Origin: Bacteriovoracaceae bacterium
GTDB taxonomy: Bacteria; Bdellovibrionota; Bacteriovoracia; Bacteriovoracales; Bacteriovoracaceae
Direction: 5' to 3'
Length of the DNA stretch: 41,093 nt
NCBI GenBank assembly: GCA_947451425.1
Contig: CANGAC010000005.1
Span: forward strand, 1 to 41,093
Below, one piece after another: positions 1 to 9,333 of this stretch (its first letter is position 1; every line of letters starts with the position of its first letter). Both the position numbers and the translations under genes were made by a program. The notes under the pieces were generated by a model. It was not told where the DNA came from and did no database searches. It saw only the letters and a program-made list of their open reading frames with translations.

Positions 1-2160
1 CTCAATTACGTTTCCGGTCGTCTCGATGAAGGCTTCTTCTATAAGAATGAAAACATCTACGTCCTGGCGGAAGGTGATTTCTTCTCCGTGAAGAAGAAAA
101 AAACCAAGCAGGTTAAGCGCGCGGACAAAGATCTCTTCGCTGAACAGCTCGCGACCCTGAAAATAAATGATTACGTTATCCACAGGGATTTCGGGATTGG
201 TGTGTACAAGGGTCTCGAAACGATCGAGGCGATGGACCAGAAGAACGACTTCGTCGTCATTCACTATGAAGACGGCGATAAGGTCTACGTCCCCGTCTAC
301 AAACTCAATCTCATCCAGAAACACGCAGATGCCTCGGCAGCACTGAAGCCCGCGTCGTTAAAATCGAAAAAATTCTCTGAGTTAAAGAACAAAGCACGCG
401 GTTCGGTTAAAAAACTCGCCTTCGATCTCCTGAAGCTTCAGGCCGAAAGAAAACTTCACGGGGGGTTCCCTTATTCTCCACCGGATCACCTCTTCAAGGA
501 ATTTGAACTCGCGTTTCCGTTCGAAGAGACCCCTGATCAGGAAAAGGCGATCCACGATGTCCTCGAGGACATGCAGAACCAGTACCCGATGGATCGCCTG
601 GTTTGCGGTGACGTAGGATTCGGAAAAACGGAAGTGGCGATGAGGGCGGCGATGAAGGCTGTTCTCGATAAAAAACAAGTCGTCGTATTGGTTCCCACAA
701 CCGTCCTGGCCCTTCAGCACTATCATTCTTTTAAGAGACGGTTTGAAAATTTCCCGGTCAATATTGATTTCATCTCACGCTTTAAAACTGCGAAACAAAA
801 AACTGAAGTCATGGCGGCGGTTGCTGAAGGAAAAGTTGATATCCTGATCGGCACGCATGCTGTTCTTTCCGACAAGCTGGAGTTCCATGACCTGGGACTT
901 CTGGTCATTGATGAAGAACACCGCTTTGGTGTGGCCCACAAGGAAAAACTTAAAGTCCTGAGATCCGGCATTGATGTTCTCACCATGACTGCAACACCTA
1001 TTCCGCGAACACTCCAGCTTTCTTTTTTGGGCATCAGAGATCTTTCTCTGATCCAGACTGCTCCTCCAAGAAGGCAGTCGATCAAGACTTACATCATTAA
1101 AGATGATGATCTCACGCTGAAGTCTGCGATTGAAAAAGAACTCGGCCGTGGCGGGCAGGTTTATTATGTCCACAACCGTGTTCACGACATTGAAGACCAT
1201 GAACAATATCTGAAGAGCCTTGTTCCACATGCACGGATCAGCGTTACGCACGGGCAGATGAATGAACGCGAACTCGAAAAACGCATCAATGACTTTTACG
1301 ATCACAAAAGTGACATTCTTCTTTCCACCACCATCATCGAATCTGGAATTGATATTCCTAATGCCAACACCATGATCATCGACCGTGCAGACACCTACGG
1401 TCTGGCCCAGCTTCATCAGCTTCGTGGAAGAATCGGGCGCTCTGACCGGAAAGCCTATGCGTATTTCATGGTGCCGGAAAATCGTATTCTCTCAGATCTT
1501 TCGCAGAGAAGACTCCAGGCGCTACAGACCTATGCAGAAATGGGATCTGGGTTTGCGCTCGCTTCAAGTGACATGGAACTTCGTGGAGCCGGGGACATTC
1601 TCGGGGGAGAACAATCAGGTCACATCGAGGCCATCGGACTTGAGTTTTATATGGATCTTTTGCAGGAAGCGATTGAAGAAATTCGTGGAGAGCAGAAAGT
1701 TTCTGTGAAGAACATGGAAATCCAGGCGCCGTTTTCGGCCTTCATTCCCAATAAGTACATTGAAGACCCGGCACTCAGACTTAAATACTACAAACGTCTT
1801 TCCAACACGCGAACACTTCCGCACCTGGAAGAAATTATTTCTGAGATCACAGACTCGTTTGGAATTACTCCGCGTGAGCTCGAAGCTCTGTACTCCATTC
1901 TTCGTGCTCGACTTCAGTTTCAACCCTTGGGTCTTCGTCTGGTCAAAGTTTCCGGAGCCAACATTCATATGTATTTCGCGCAGGAAATACTCGACCACAA
2001 TCATCAGCTACGGGATAAGATGCTGAGTTTCTTCATGAACAAACCAAAACTTTATAAGCTGAACCCTGATAGTTCCGTCACTGCCTTCTTTAAAGAATCT
2101 GTGAATCATCAAATGCTCCTGGAATTTGCGAAACATATTGCGGCAAATGTAGGTGCATGA
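1..2160 (+). CDS. mfd: Transcription-repair coupling factor Mfd, 3' part (5' end outside window)
   Basis: The reading frame is open from base 1, so the gene begins upstream; 719 codons are present. Mfd is a DNA translocase that removes stalled RNA polymerase at lesions and recruits UvrA. Visible in order are the RNA-polymerase-interacting CarD-like domain (DYVIHRDFGIGVYKG, about 169-320), then the RecG-like motor with Walker A GDVGFGKTE (about 607-633), the DEEH box (910-921) and motif VI QLRGRIGRSDRKAYAYF (about 1411-1470). The C-terminal part contains the TRG region (GAGDILGGEQSGHIEAIG) and domain 7. A GTG at 88 could look like a start, but the residues before it continue the Mfd family sequence, so it is internal. 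uvrA lies four genes downstream on the same strand, which suits a shared role in nucleotide excision repair. Confidence 0.97.
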   Translation, partial: LNYVSGRLDEGFFYKNENIYVLAEGDFFSVKKKKTKQVKRADKDLFAEQLATLKINDYVIHRDFGIGVYKGLETIEAMDQKNDFVVIHYEDGDKVYVPVYKLNLIQKHADASAALKPASLKSKKFSELKNKARGSVKKLAFDLLKLQAERKLHGGFPYSPPDHLFKEFELAFPFEETPDQEKAIHDVLEDMQNQYPMDRLVCGDVGFGKTEVAMRAAMKAVLDKKQVVVLVPTTVLALQHYHSFKRRFENFPVNIDFISRFKTAKQKTEVMAAVAEGKVDILIGTHAVLSDKLEFHDLGLLVIDEEHRFGVAHKEKLKVLRSGIDVLTMTATPIPRTLQLSFLGIRDLSLIQTAPPRRQSIKTYIIKDDDLTLKSAIEKELGRGGQVYYVHNRVHDIEDHEQYLKSLVPHARISVTHGQMNERELEKRINDFYDHKSDILLSTTIIESGIDIPNANTMIIDRADTYGLAQLHQLRGRIGRSDRKAYAYFMVPENRILSDLSQRRLQALQTYAEMGSGFALASSDMELRGAGDILGGEQSGHIEAIGLEFYMDLLQEAIEEIRGEQKVSVKNMEIQAPFSAFIPNKYIEDPALRLKYYKRLSNTRTLPHLEEIISEITDSFGITPRELEALYSILRARLQFQPLGLRLVKVSGANIHMYFAQEILDHNHQLRDKMLSFFMNKPKLYKLNPDSSVTAFFKESVNHQMLLEFAKHIAANVGA

Positions 2161-2199
2161 TACCGTTTTTATTAGATTCATTAAAAACCAGGGAAGTGT

Positions 2200-3012
2200 A
2201 TGAAGAAAATGATCTTCGTTTTGGTTGCCTTCATGATGATGGCAGCTGCGTTCGCTCAAAAAGACCAGGTCGTGGCCACAGTTAACGGTCGCTCCATCAC
2301 CAAAAAACAATTTGAAGAATATCACCTTCAAAACCTGAAGTTTGTTGGTCAGAGAAAGATTACCAAAGAAGTTTCTCTTCAGGATCTGATCAAGCGCGAG
2401 CTTGGAATTCAGAAAGCGAAGAAGACTGGACTTGATAAAGATCCAACAGTCGTTGCTCGCCAGGAAGATATTCTTTATCACGCCCAGATCTCAAAAGATC
2501 TCGAGGACGAATTTAAGAAAATCACTGTGACGGATGACGATGTTAAGCGCTACTACGAGACAGAAGGGAATAAAGAGTACCGTACTGCTCATATCCTTTA
2601 CCGTCTTCGTGCAGAACCTACTCCTTCGGAAGTAGAAGCCGCTCTTGATCAGAGTATGGCGATCTATACTCAGCTTCAGAAATCTCCGGAAGACTTCGCG
2701 AAGCTTGCGAACAAATTCTCTCAGACAACAGCAGCTCCTGTGGGCGGAGACCTGGGCTTCCAGCCACCGACCAGACTTGCTCCTGAGTATTTCGAAGCAA
2801 TCAAGGGCCAGAAAGTTGGTTACGTAACGAAGCCAGTCCGCACGCAGATGGGCTATCACGTAATTAAAATCTTGGGCGTGAAGTCGTTAGACCAGATCGA
2901 CAAAAACTTGTACAAGAAAATCATTTACGATAGAAAAAGAGACGCCATGATCGAGAGCTATTTCGCCGGACTTCAGAAGGGCGCAGACGTCAAGATCAAT
3001 GGGAATCTCTAA
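2200..3012 (+). CDS. Periplasmic parvulin-type peptidyl-prolyl isomerase (PpiC/SurA/PrsA family)
   Basis: A 270-aa exported protein. Residues 1-19 form a signal peptide (hydrophobic core, AFA before QKD). A SurA_N-like chaperone region spans about 20-120. A single parvulin domain spans about 127-226, with the hallmark TAHIL (His131), the GGDLGF turn and GYHVIKI (His220). It should catalyse cis-trans isomerisation of prolyl bonds and help fold secreted or outer-membrane proteins. The ATG follows a GGGAAG ribosome site at 2191. It is 39 bases after mfd and 13 bases before another SurA-like gene, so the two chaperones probably form one operon. The family is clear. Which member (SurA, PpiD or PrsA equivalent) cannot be told from sequence alone. 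Confidence 0.9.
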   Translation: MKKMIFVLVAFMMMAAAFAQKDQVVATVNGRSITKKQFEEYHLQNLKFVGQRKITKEVSLQDLIKRELGIQKAKKTGLDKDPTVVARQEDILYHAQISKDLEDEFKKITVTDDDVKRYYETEGNKEYRTAHILYRLRAEPTPSEVEAALDQSMAIYTQLQKSPEDFAKLANKFSQTTAAPVGGDLGFQPPTRLAPEYFEAIKGQKVGYVTKPVRTQMGYHVIKILGVKSLDQIDKNLYKKIIYDRKRDAMIESYFAGLQKGADVKINGNL

Positions 3013-3025
3013 CACTTGAGAACCT

Positions 3026-3940
3026 GTGAAATTTCTAACTGTTATTCTTTTTCTGGGTATGAGCACTGCTCATGCCCAGGACAAACTTCTCGATAAGATC
3101 GTCGCCGTCGTTAACACCCGCGTTTTCTCTCTCTCCGAATTAAAGCGAATCGAAGACACACTTCCCGCAAGAAGAGAAATTTCTCCCGTTGTTTACAACA
3201 AAGACAAGTATTCAGAAAAAGAACTCCTGAATCTCATGATCCAGGCCTTCATCATCCGCGACAAGATCAATGGCCAGGGCTACGTGATCAACGATGATGC
3301 CGTTGAATCCCGGATCAAGATGACGGAAGAAAGACTGGGGCTTAAGCGCGCTGACCTTCTGACCTTTTTAAAAAGTAAGAGCATTACCTTTGAAGAGTAT
3401 TTTGAAATCATCCGCGAAACGATGGAATACAATCTCTTCGCAACAAAAGTCATTGCTCCGCTTATTTCTGTAACTGAACAGGAAATTAAAAACGAATACT
3501 ACCGCAGGAATAGCTCCAACAACGCACTGGCGTTCAAGTACAACCTCGTGGATTTTTACATCGCCGAGAAAAACCTCATCGATAAGAACAACCAGAAGTT
3601 CCTCGCTGTCCTGAAAGACTACCAGCTCACCGGCAAGCTCCCGGAAGAGTATCGCTCCCTCGAAACCAATCACATTGATAACCTCAACGAAGACGGACTC
3701 AACAAAGAACTCGCGTCTGCCCTCAAGGCTGCTGCTGAAGGTTCATTCTCTGCTCCGGTCAGTTTGCAGGGGCATGTTCACGTCTTCTACGTTCAGAAAA
3801 AAGACCTCGTGGAATCCCAGGACTTCATTCGCGCCAAAGAACAAATCCAGAACGAAATTTTTGTCACCAAGGGCAAAGGCGTAAGCACAAACTGGTTTGA
3901 CCGCGAATACACCAATTACTACATTAAAAATCTCCTCTAA
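3026..3940 (+). CDS. SurA-like periplasmic chaperone with a degenerate or missing parvulin domain
   Basis: A 304-aa exported protein starting with GTG; the signal peptide (about 1-17) ends at AHA before QDKLLDKIVAVVN. The opening KIVAVVNTRVFSLSEL and the following helical region (to about 170) match the SurA N-terminal chaperone domain. The segment where a parvulin fold would lie (about 170-280) lacks the AxHIL, GGDLG and GYHIIK signatures; only a weak echo (GSFSAPVSLQGHVHVFYVQ) remains. It therefore looks like a chaperone without isomerase activity, paired with the active parvulin immediately upstream. The GTG start is preceded by only a weak GAG. The stop codon shares one base with the pdxA start (TAATG), which indicates translational coupling. 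Confidence 0.82.
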   Translation: MKFLTVILFLGMSTAHAQDKLLDKIVAVVNTRVFSLSELKRIEDTLPARREISPVVYNKDKYSEKELLNLMIQAFIIRDKINGQGYVINDDAVESRIKMTEERLGLKRADLLTFLKSKSITFEEYFEIIRETMEYNLFATKVIAPLISVTEQEIKNEYYRRNSSNNALAFKYNLVDFYIAEKNLIDKNNQKFLAVLKDYQLTGKLPEEYRSLETNHIDNLNEDGLNKELASALKAAAEGSFSAPVSLQGHVHVFYVQKKDLVESQDFIRAKEQIQNEIFVTKGKGVSTNWFDREYTNYYIKNLL

Positions 3941-4872
3941 TGAAAATCGCCATCAGCCAGGGACACGAAAAGGGAATCGGCCTCGAAGTTCTCTTTAAGT
4001 CCGCGCTGATGCTGGGTTCGCGCACTTCAGATCTTCTTCTGTTTGCGACGAGGCCTGCTGTTGAAGAGACTCTTTCAGCACTCAAGCTTCCTTTTGAGGT
4101 CAAAAATAAATCCATTCTCGTGGCAGGAGTAGAAATACCTGTGAAATGGATCACGACAAAAAAATCGCAAAGCTTTGAATCCCTGAAAGCAGCGATGAAA
4201 TATTGTGAAAAATCAAAATCCATCCTCTTCACCTTACCCACATCCAAAGATCAGTTTCCCGGATATCCCGGACACACGGAATACTTCCGGACATTTTATA
4301 AAAACTCTGACCTCGGGATGTTCTTTTCTTCGCCCGGTCTTCAAGTGCTTCTTCTCACAGATCATGTCGCGATCAAAAATCTCTCTACTACCCTGAGTGA
4401 AGAACTCATTTATGGAAGACTCAAGCTTGCACTCAAGACCCTGAAACTCTGGCATTGGCCGACTGATAAAATTCTGATCTCGGGACTGAATCCTCACGCA
4501 GGAGAAAACGGCTTGATTGGTGACGAAGATTCCCGGATTAAAAAGGCGATGAAACGTCTAAGTCTTGAAGGAGTTTTGAACATGTCAGGACCCTTCCCCG
4601 GTGATACAATGCTTCTGGAACAAAGATCCCCTCGTGATCTTCTGGTTTATCTGTTTCATGATCAGGGTCTCGGTGTCTTCAAAGGACGTCAGGGTTTCAT
4701 CGGATCAAACATCACTTTAGGATTACCTTATCCAAGATTCAGTCCGGATCATGGAACATCCTTCAGTCTGTTCGGAAAAAACCAGGCGGATTATCGGGGC
4801 TGCGCTTTTGCTTTATCGGAAGCGCTTTCTCTCCGGGAGAATTTACGCAATGGAAAAAATTCAGGTCACTAA
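3940..4872 (+). CDS. pdxA: 4-hydroxythreonine-4-phosphate dehydrogenase PdxA (or PdxA-like)
   Basis: A 310-aa cytoplasmic enzyme of the DXP-dependent vitamin B6 pathway. It oxidises 4-phosphohydroxy-L-threonine for PdxJ. Family signatures are present in order: an N-terminal GHEKGIGLEV (a variant of GEPAGIGPE), GHTEYF, the first metal His in LTDHVAIKN, the second in GLNPHAGENG, GPFPGDT, FHDQGLGVFK, and NITLGLP followed by the third metal His in SPDHGTSF. All three metal ligands are therefore retained. It is slightly shorter than the E. coli enzyme (329 aa) and diverged at the N terminus. The end overlaps the uvrA start by 23 bases. PdxJ is not in this window, so the pathway assignment rests on homology. 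Confidence 0.88.
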   Translation: MKIAISQGHEKGIGLEVLFKSALMLGSRTSDLLLFATRPAVEETLSALKLPFEVKNKSILVAGVEIPVKWITTKKSQSFESLKAAMKYCEKSKSILFTLPTSKDQFPGYPGHTEYFRTFYKNSDLGMFFSSPGLQVLLLTDHVAIKNLSTTLSEELIYGRLKLALKTLKLWHWPTDKILISGLNPHAGENGLIGDEDSRIKKAMKRLSLEGVLNMSGPFPGDTMLLEQRSPRDLLVYLFHDQGLGVFKGRQGFIGSNITLGLPYPRFSPDHGTSFSLFGKNQADYRGCAFALSEALSLRENLRNGKNSGH

Positions 4873-7648
4873 GGCCAAAGTTCATAATTTAAAAAGTATT
4901 GATGTGAGTTTGCCACGGCACTCACTCACCGTAATCACCGGCCCCTCGGGTTCTGGAAAATCTTCGCTCGCCTTTGATACGATCTATGCCGAAGGACAGA
5001 GGCGGTACATTGAATCTCTTTCGAGTTACGCCCGTCAGTTCATTGGCCAGGTTGAAGCTCCCGAAGTTGAAAGCATCACAGGCCTTTCACCGGCCATAGC
5101 TATTGATCAAAAATCAACAACTAAGAATCCACGATCCACTGTGGGTACCATCACGGAAGTTTACGATTATCTGCGCCTCCTTTATGCCCGTCTGGGAGAA
5201 GCCCACTGTCCTGAAACCGGAGAGAAGGTTGCAAAACAAACACCCCAGCAAATAGTAGACCAGATCCTGAAATTCAAGGACGGGACGAAGCTTCAGCTTC
5301 TTTCACCCGTTATCCGAAACAAGAAAGGTGAGCACAAAGAAGAGCTCGCAAAATATGTTTCGATGGGCTTTTCCCGCATTCGTCTGAACGGCGAAATTAT
5401 GAGCCTCGATGACAAAATCTCAATCAACAAGGGCCGCTTCAACAATATCGATATCGTCATTGATCGACTGGTTATTAAAGAGGGTGCTCAATCGCGCCTC
5501 ACGGAATCCGTGGAACATGCACTGAAACTATCTGACGGCTATCTCGTGGCACTGGCAGACGACAAAGAATACTTCTACTCAGAGAAAAACTATTCCTTTA
5601 AAACGGGAAAGAGTTATCCCGATCTTGAGCCCAGACTTTTTTCCTTCAACTCACCACTCGGGGCCTGTCAGGTTTGTAATGGGCTCGGACTCACGAAGAC
5701 TTTTGATATCGACAGTCTTCTTTTTGATGACGCGATTTCTTTAGAAGAGGGAGCGATTCCTATTCTCAAGAAAAACTCTTTTCTTATGCAGATGGTGCGC
5801 TCAGTGGCAGTTGCCGAGAAAACTGATATCGAAAAACCATTCTCAAAGCTTTCCGATAAATTCCGCAGCATTCTCTATGACGGAACCGAGAAGGTTTATA
5901 ACTATAAGTTTGAGTCTGAAAACTCTTCGTGGAACTTTAAAAAAGAGTTCCCCGGAATCGTCGCCTGGCTGGAAAAGAAATATAACGAGTCAGAATCCGA
6001 AAAAACGCGCACCGACCTTGAAGAATACATGATCATCAAGAAATGTCCGGCGTGCAATGGGAAGAAGCTTAATCCGTTCGCCCTGGCGGCGAAAATTGAT
6101 GGCCAGTCTATTATGGACGTTTGTGATCTTTCCATCTCGGACGCCGCTGTCTTTTTCGACAATCTGAAATTCACCGGTAACCGTGCCATCATTGCCAACA
6201 AAGTATTAAAAGAAATCCGCGACCGGATCAAATTCCTTCTGAACGTGGGACTTAATTATCTCACTCTCAATCGTGATGCCATGACTCTGTCTGGTGGTGA
6301 ATCTCAGCGTATTCGTCTCGCTACCCAGATTGGCTCGGCTCTCTCTGGAGTTCTCTATGTGTTAGATGAGCCAAGTATCGGCCTTCACCAGCGGGACAAT
6401 GAAAAGCTCATTCAAACACTGATTGATCTGAGAAACATCGGGAACACTGTTCTCGTGGTTGAGCATGACGAAGATACTATGAGAGCCGCTGATTATCTGA
6501 TCGACATGGGTCCGCACGCTGGCCTTCATGGAGGGGAAGTCGTTTCGGCGGGAACTCCTGAAGAAGTGATGAAAGACAAAGCATCAATTACCGGAAAATA
6601 TCTCTCTGGCACGTTGAAAATTGAAGTTCCAAAAGTGAGAAAGACTCTCACGAATAAAATTACGCTCAACAAGGCCAAAGAACATAACTTAAAAGACGTC
6701 ACAGTTAACATTCCCCTCGGTGGGCTGACCTGTGTTACGGGCGTATCCGGATCAGGCAAATCCACACTCATCCACAAGATCCTGGTTCCCGCGATTAAGA
6801 ACCAGTTGACTCGCGGAAGACGTGGGTCTCAGGCAAATTATCAGTCCATTGTGGGAGTTGATCAGATTCTCTCTTTGATCGAGCTTGACCAGTCTCCCAT
6901 CGGAAGAACGCCACACTCAAATCCTGCGACCTACACCGGTCTCTTCGATGACATTCGGAACATTTTTTCTCTCACCAATGAATCCAAGGTCCGTGGCTAC
7001 AAGCCGGGAAGATTTTCATTCAACGTGAAAGGTGGACGCTGCGAAACCTGTGAAGGAAACGGCATGCTCAAAATTGAGATGCACTTCCTGCCTGACGTAT
7101 ATGTGAATTGCACTGAATGTCGGGGTTCCCGCTATAACAACGAAACTCTCTCAATCCTTTATCGCGGAAAAAATATTGCCGACGTCCTGGCGATGTCGAT
7201 TGAAGAAGCAGAACCTTATTTTGAAAATCATCCGAAAATAAATCGCGCACTCAAAGTCATGAATGCCGTGGGTCTCGGTTACATAAAACTCGGGCAGCCA
7301 GCGACCACACTTTCCGGCGGAGAAGCGCAGAGATTAAAGCTCTCTCGGGAGCTAGCCAAGAGCGTGAAGGGAAATACTCTCTACGTTCTGGATGAGCCAA
7401 CGACGGGACTTCATTTTGAAGACATTAAAATTCTTCTCAGGGCCCTGAACAAGCTCGTTGATCTGGGTCACTCACTTCTTATCATCGAACATAATCTCGA
7501 CGTGATTAAGACAGCCGATTGGGTTATTGATCTCGGTCCGGATGGTGGTAAAGGCGGAGGAATGATTGTGGCGGAGGGAACTCCGGAGCAAGTGGCGAAG
7601 GTGAAGGGATCATTCACCGGAAAATATCTCGCAAAAGTCCTCAAATAA
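4850..7648 (+). CDS. uvrA: Excinuclease ABC subunit A (UvrA)
   Basis: A 932-aa DNA-damage sensor ATPase of nucleotide excision repair, which loads UvrB. I chose the ATG at 4850 because [15 protein letters not shown] is the family start and GGGAGA lies at 4834-4839. An in-frame start at 4751 would add 33 residues that read through the end of pdxA. There are two ABC modules: Walker [10 protein letters not shown] at 31-39, with its signature [11 protein letters not shown] and [10 protein letters not shown]; and Walker [10 protein letters not shown] at 631-639, with [11 protein letters not shown] and [10 protein letters not shown]. Cys pairs in [16 protein letters not shown] and in [16 protein letters not shown] form the two zinc modules. 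Length matches the family (about 940 aa). It ends at a strong bidirectional terminator. Confidence 0.98.
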   Translation: MEKIQVTKAKVHNLKSIDVSLPRHSLTVITGPSGSGKSSLAFDTIYAEGQRRYIESLSSYARQFIGQVEAPEVESITGLSPAIAIDQKSTTKNPRSTVGTITEVYDYLRLLYARLGEAHCPETGEKVAKQTPQQIVDQILKFKDGTKLQLLSPVIRNKKGEHKEELAKYVSMGFSRIRLNGEIMSLDDKISINKGRFNNIDIVIDRLVIKEGAQSRLTESVEHALKLSDGYLVALADDKEYFYSEKNYSFKTGKSYPDLEPRLFSFNSPLGACQVCNGLGLTKTFDIDSLLFDDAISLEEGAIPILKKNSFLMQMVRSVAVAEKTDIEKPFSKLSDKFRSILYDGTEKVYNYKFESENSSWNFKKEFPGIVAWLEKKYNESESEKTRTDLEEYMIIKKCPACNGKKLNPFALAAKIDGQSIMDVCDLSISDAAVFFDNLKFTGNRAIIANKVLKEIRDRIKFLLNVGLNYLTLNRDAMTLSGGESQRIRLATQIGSALSGVLYVLDEPSIGLHQRDNEKLIQTLIDLRNIGNTVLVVEHDEDTMRAADYLIDMGPHAGLHGGEVVSAGTPEEVMKDKASITGKYLSGTLKIEVPKVRKTLTNKITLNKAKEHNLKDVTVNIPLGGLTCVTGVSGSGKSTLIHKILVPAIKNQLTRGRRGSQANYQSIVGVDQILSLIELDQSPIGRTPHSNPATYTGLFDDIRNIFSLTNESKVRGYKPGRFSFNVKGGRCETCEGNGMLKIEMHFLPDVYVNCTECRGSRYNNETLSILYRGKNIADVLAMSIEEAEPYFENHPKINRALKVMNAVGLGYIKLGQPATTLSGGEAQRLKLSRELAKSVKGNTLYVLDEPTTGLHFEDIKILLRALNKLVDLGHSLLIIEHNLDVIKTADWVIDLGPDGGKGGGMIVAEGTPEQVAKVKGSFTGKYLAKVLK

Positions 7649-7652
7649 AAAA

Positions 7653-7684
7653 GGGCTCCTTTCGGAGCCCTTTTCTTTGTTTTC
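7653..7684. terminator. Bidirectional intrinsic terminator between uvrA and atpE
   Basis: The stem GGGCTCC / TTTC / GGAGCCC (7653-7670) is followed on the plus strand by TTTTCTTTGTTTTC. Read on the minus strand it is followed by TTTTTTATTTG. It therefore serves both uvrA (+, stop 7648) and atpE (-, stop 7697), which converge here. Confidence 0.93.
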
Positions 7685-7696
7685 TAATCTTAAAGA

Positions 7697-7930
7697 TTAA
7701 CCAACAGCTGGTTTGATAAGGAACGCGATAACGAACGCGTAGATTACTAGTGACTCGATAAGTGCCAGAGCAATAATCATTGGAGTAAAGAGTTTATCAG
7801 CAGCAGCAGGGTTACGAGCGATCCCTTCGAGAGCAACTGAAGCAGCTTTACCTTGGGCCATAGCACCGCCGATAGCAGCGAAAGAGATAGCACCAGCAGC
7901 AGCAAATCCGAGAGCAGCATTAACTTCCAT
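7697..7930 (-). CDS. atpE: ATP synthase Fo subunit c
   Basis: A 77-aa hairpin proteolipid that forms the rotating c-ring of F-type ATP synthase. Helix 1 is about 7-36, the polar loop ARNPAAADK (38-46) contacts F1, and helix 2 is about 50-72. The ion-carrying carboxylate is Glu59, in IESLVIY. Gln26, Glu59, Ser60 and Tyr64 line up with Gln32, Glu65, Ser66 and Tyr70 of the sodium-type Ilyobacter c subunit, although Thr67 is replaced by Leu61. The usual glycine motif of helix 1 is mostly alanine here (A19, G21, A23, A25). It lies 50 bases downstream of atpB. The b subunits and F1 genes are encoded elsewhere, on the other arm. Confidence 0.96.
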   Translation of the reverse strand: MEVNAALGFAAAGAISFAAIGGAMAQGKAASVALEGIARNPAAADKLFTPMIIALALIESLVIYAFVIAFLIKPAVG

Positions 7931-7980
7931 AAAAATCCTTCCTTTATATAAAGGTGTTAGTTAGTTGTCCGCAGTACGCC

Positions 7981-8751
7981 TCAGTGATGTCCATGAGCTT
8001 CATCATGATCGTGATGAGCTGTGGCCAGACTGATATACACCATGGTCAACAGGGTAAATACAAACGCTTGCATGAAACACACGAAGAGCCCGATCACGTA
8101 AAACGGGATAGGCACAATGTACGGCACGAGACCGGAGAAGATCGAGAGAACCAAGTGATCTCCTTCCATGTTTCCTTTCAGACGAAGGCCGAGAGAAAGG
8201 GGACGTACAGCGTGTGAAATAAGTTCGATAGGGAAGATGAGAACAGCGAGATACCAAACCGGGCCCATGAAGTGCTTGATGTGTCCGACAATTCCCTGAG
8301 CACGGATACCCTGGAAGTTGTAATAGAGGAACACGAAGACACCAAGAGCGAGAGTGGTGTTGAAGTTATCAGTTGGCGGGAGAAATCCTGGAAGCAAACC
8401 AATGAGGTTGTTCAGGAAAACGAGAGTAAAGAGGAGCATGATCACGGAGTAATATCTCTTCGCTTCTTCTTCACCCATGATGTTTCTGGCGAGGTTATAG
8501 ATAAACTGCCCGAGAGCTTCGAAGATGTTTCTGAAAGTGATGCCACGATCAGGAACGATATTGTTTTTAATGGATGAAAGTTTCGCCCGGTAAGCAACGC
8601 CTACGAGAACGAAAAGGGCCGAAACGACTGCAAAAGTAATCACGTGCTGTTTGACGTGAAGAGAGTGCTCGAGTTGACCGATGAAAGTATATCCGCTTGC
8701 CAGAGCAGCAGCGGGGATCAAGCCAGCAAGAAGCGCGATGAGGCGGATCAT
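7981..8751 (-). CDS. atpB: ATP synthase Fo subunit a
   Basis: A 256-aa polytopic membrane protein forming the ion half-channels of ATP synthase. The essential arginine is Arg190 in SLGLRLKGNM, and Gln228 in MQAF matches E. coli Gln252. The E. coli pair Glu219/His245 is replaced by His199/Gly221, a covariant swap known in other bacteria and mitochondria. The first 19 residues look like a signal sequence (AAALAS), and the C terminus ends in a histidine-rich tail (HHDHDEAHGHH, about 246-256). The start overlaps the end of the AtpI-like gene by 4 bases. Confidence 0.96.
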   Translation of the reverse strand: MIRLIALLAGLIPAAALASGYTFIGQLEHSLHVKQHVITFAVVSALFVLVGVAYRAKLSSIKNNIVPDRGITFRNIFEALGQFIYNLARNIMGEEEAKRYYSVIMLLFTLVFLNNLIGLLPGFLPPTDNFNTTLALGVFVFLYYNFQGIRAQGIVGHIKHFMGPVWYLAVLIFPIELISHAVRPLSLGLRLKGNMEGDHLVLSIFSGLVPYIVPIPFYVIGLFVCFMQAFVFTLLTMVYISLATAHHDHDEAHGHH

Positions 8752-9146
8752 TCTGAAGGACCTTTTTTGATTAAGTGTTCAATGTTTTTAATACTTAAGC
8801 CGAGAATTATCAACTGGAAAATGTACAACATGATGCCCTTGGGCACGAGGTTTCTGGCATAGCTGACCAAAAGAGCGAAGGCCAGGATGAGCGACGCAAT
8901 CTTAAGCAGGAGGAAGAAAGTAAGCTTCTTCTTATCAACTGGTCCGGAGCGGTCAGTCATTTGCGCTTCAATCAGCGAAGTCACCACATAGACACTTGAA
9001 TAATGGTTGATGATGGCTCCTAGCTGAACCATGCCCAGCCAGAGAATAGAAGTCAGATCGGGGTATCCAAAAAAGACGGCCACCGCGAGGTTAACAAGCG
9101 AACCAAGAACGTAGATTTTACTGTTTATCTTTTTTGACCAGGACAT
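8748..9146 (-). CDS. atpI: AtpI-like membrane protein of the ATP synthase cluster
   Basis: A 132-aa protein with four predicted membrane helices (about 10-27, 32-50, 76-95 and 103-120), encoded directly before atpB with a 4-base overlap. AtpI proteins assist c-ring assembly or ion handling and are usually encoded first in ATP synthase operons. Sequence similarity in this family is always low. The call rests on size, topology and position rather than on a diagnostic motif. Confidence 0.72.
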   Translation of the reverse strand: MSWSKKINSKIYVLGSLVNLAVAVFFGYPDLTSILWLGMVQLGAIINHYSSVYVVTSLIEAQMTDRSGPVDKKKLTFFLLLKIASLILAFALLVSYARNLVPKGIMLYIFQLIILGLSIKNIEHLIKKGPSE

Positions 9147-9333
9147 TTCTCACCATCAGTACGAGGAAATATAAAATCACTAAAAGAAGTATGACGAGAA
9201 GCATATTCCAGGAAATAAGCCCGCTCTTCACCATCTGATACAGCAGAAAAAAAACTCCCACAATTGTCGACGGAAGCCCAATTGCGAGTCCCATCACCAA
9301 CACGAGTTTCTGCATCGGAGTTTTTTCGCTCAT
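9118..9333 (-). CDS. Small two-helix membrane protein in the AtpZ position
   Basis: A 71-aa protein with two membrane helices (about 10-33 and 40-62) and a lysine-rich end (KKDKQ). The start overlaps the preceding lipoprotein stop as ATGA (9330-9333) and the end overlaps the AtpI-like gene by 29 bases, so translation is probably coupled. AtpZ-type proteins occupy this position in many ATP synthase clusters. I do not see the glycine/aspartate pattern typical of AtpZ, so the assignment is positional only. Confidence 0.6.
   Translation of the reverse strand: MSEKTPMQKLVLVMGLAIGLPSTIVGVFFLLYQMVKSGLISWNMLLVILLLVILYFLVLMVRNVLVKKDKQ

Noticed and set aside
775-1416. 213-codon open frame on the minus strand inside mfd
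   Set aside because: It lies opposite strongly conserved helicase motifs and has no domain of its own. It is a shadow of mfd.
4751-4849. Upstream extension of uvrA by 33 residues
   Set aside because: The extra residues read through the conserved end of pdxA in another frame, and the family start with its ribosome site is at 4850.
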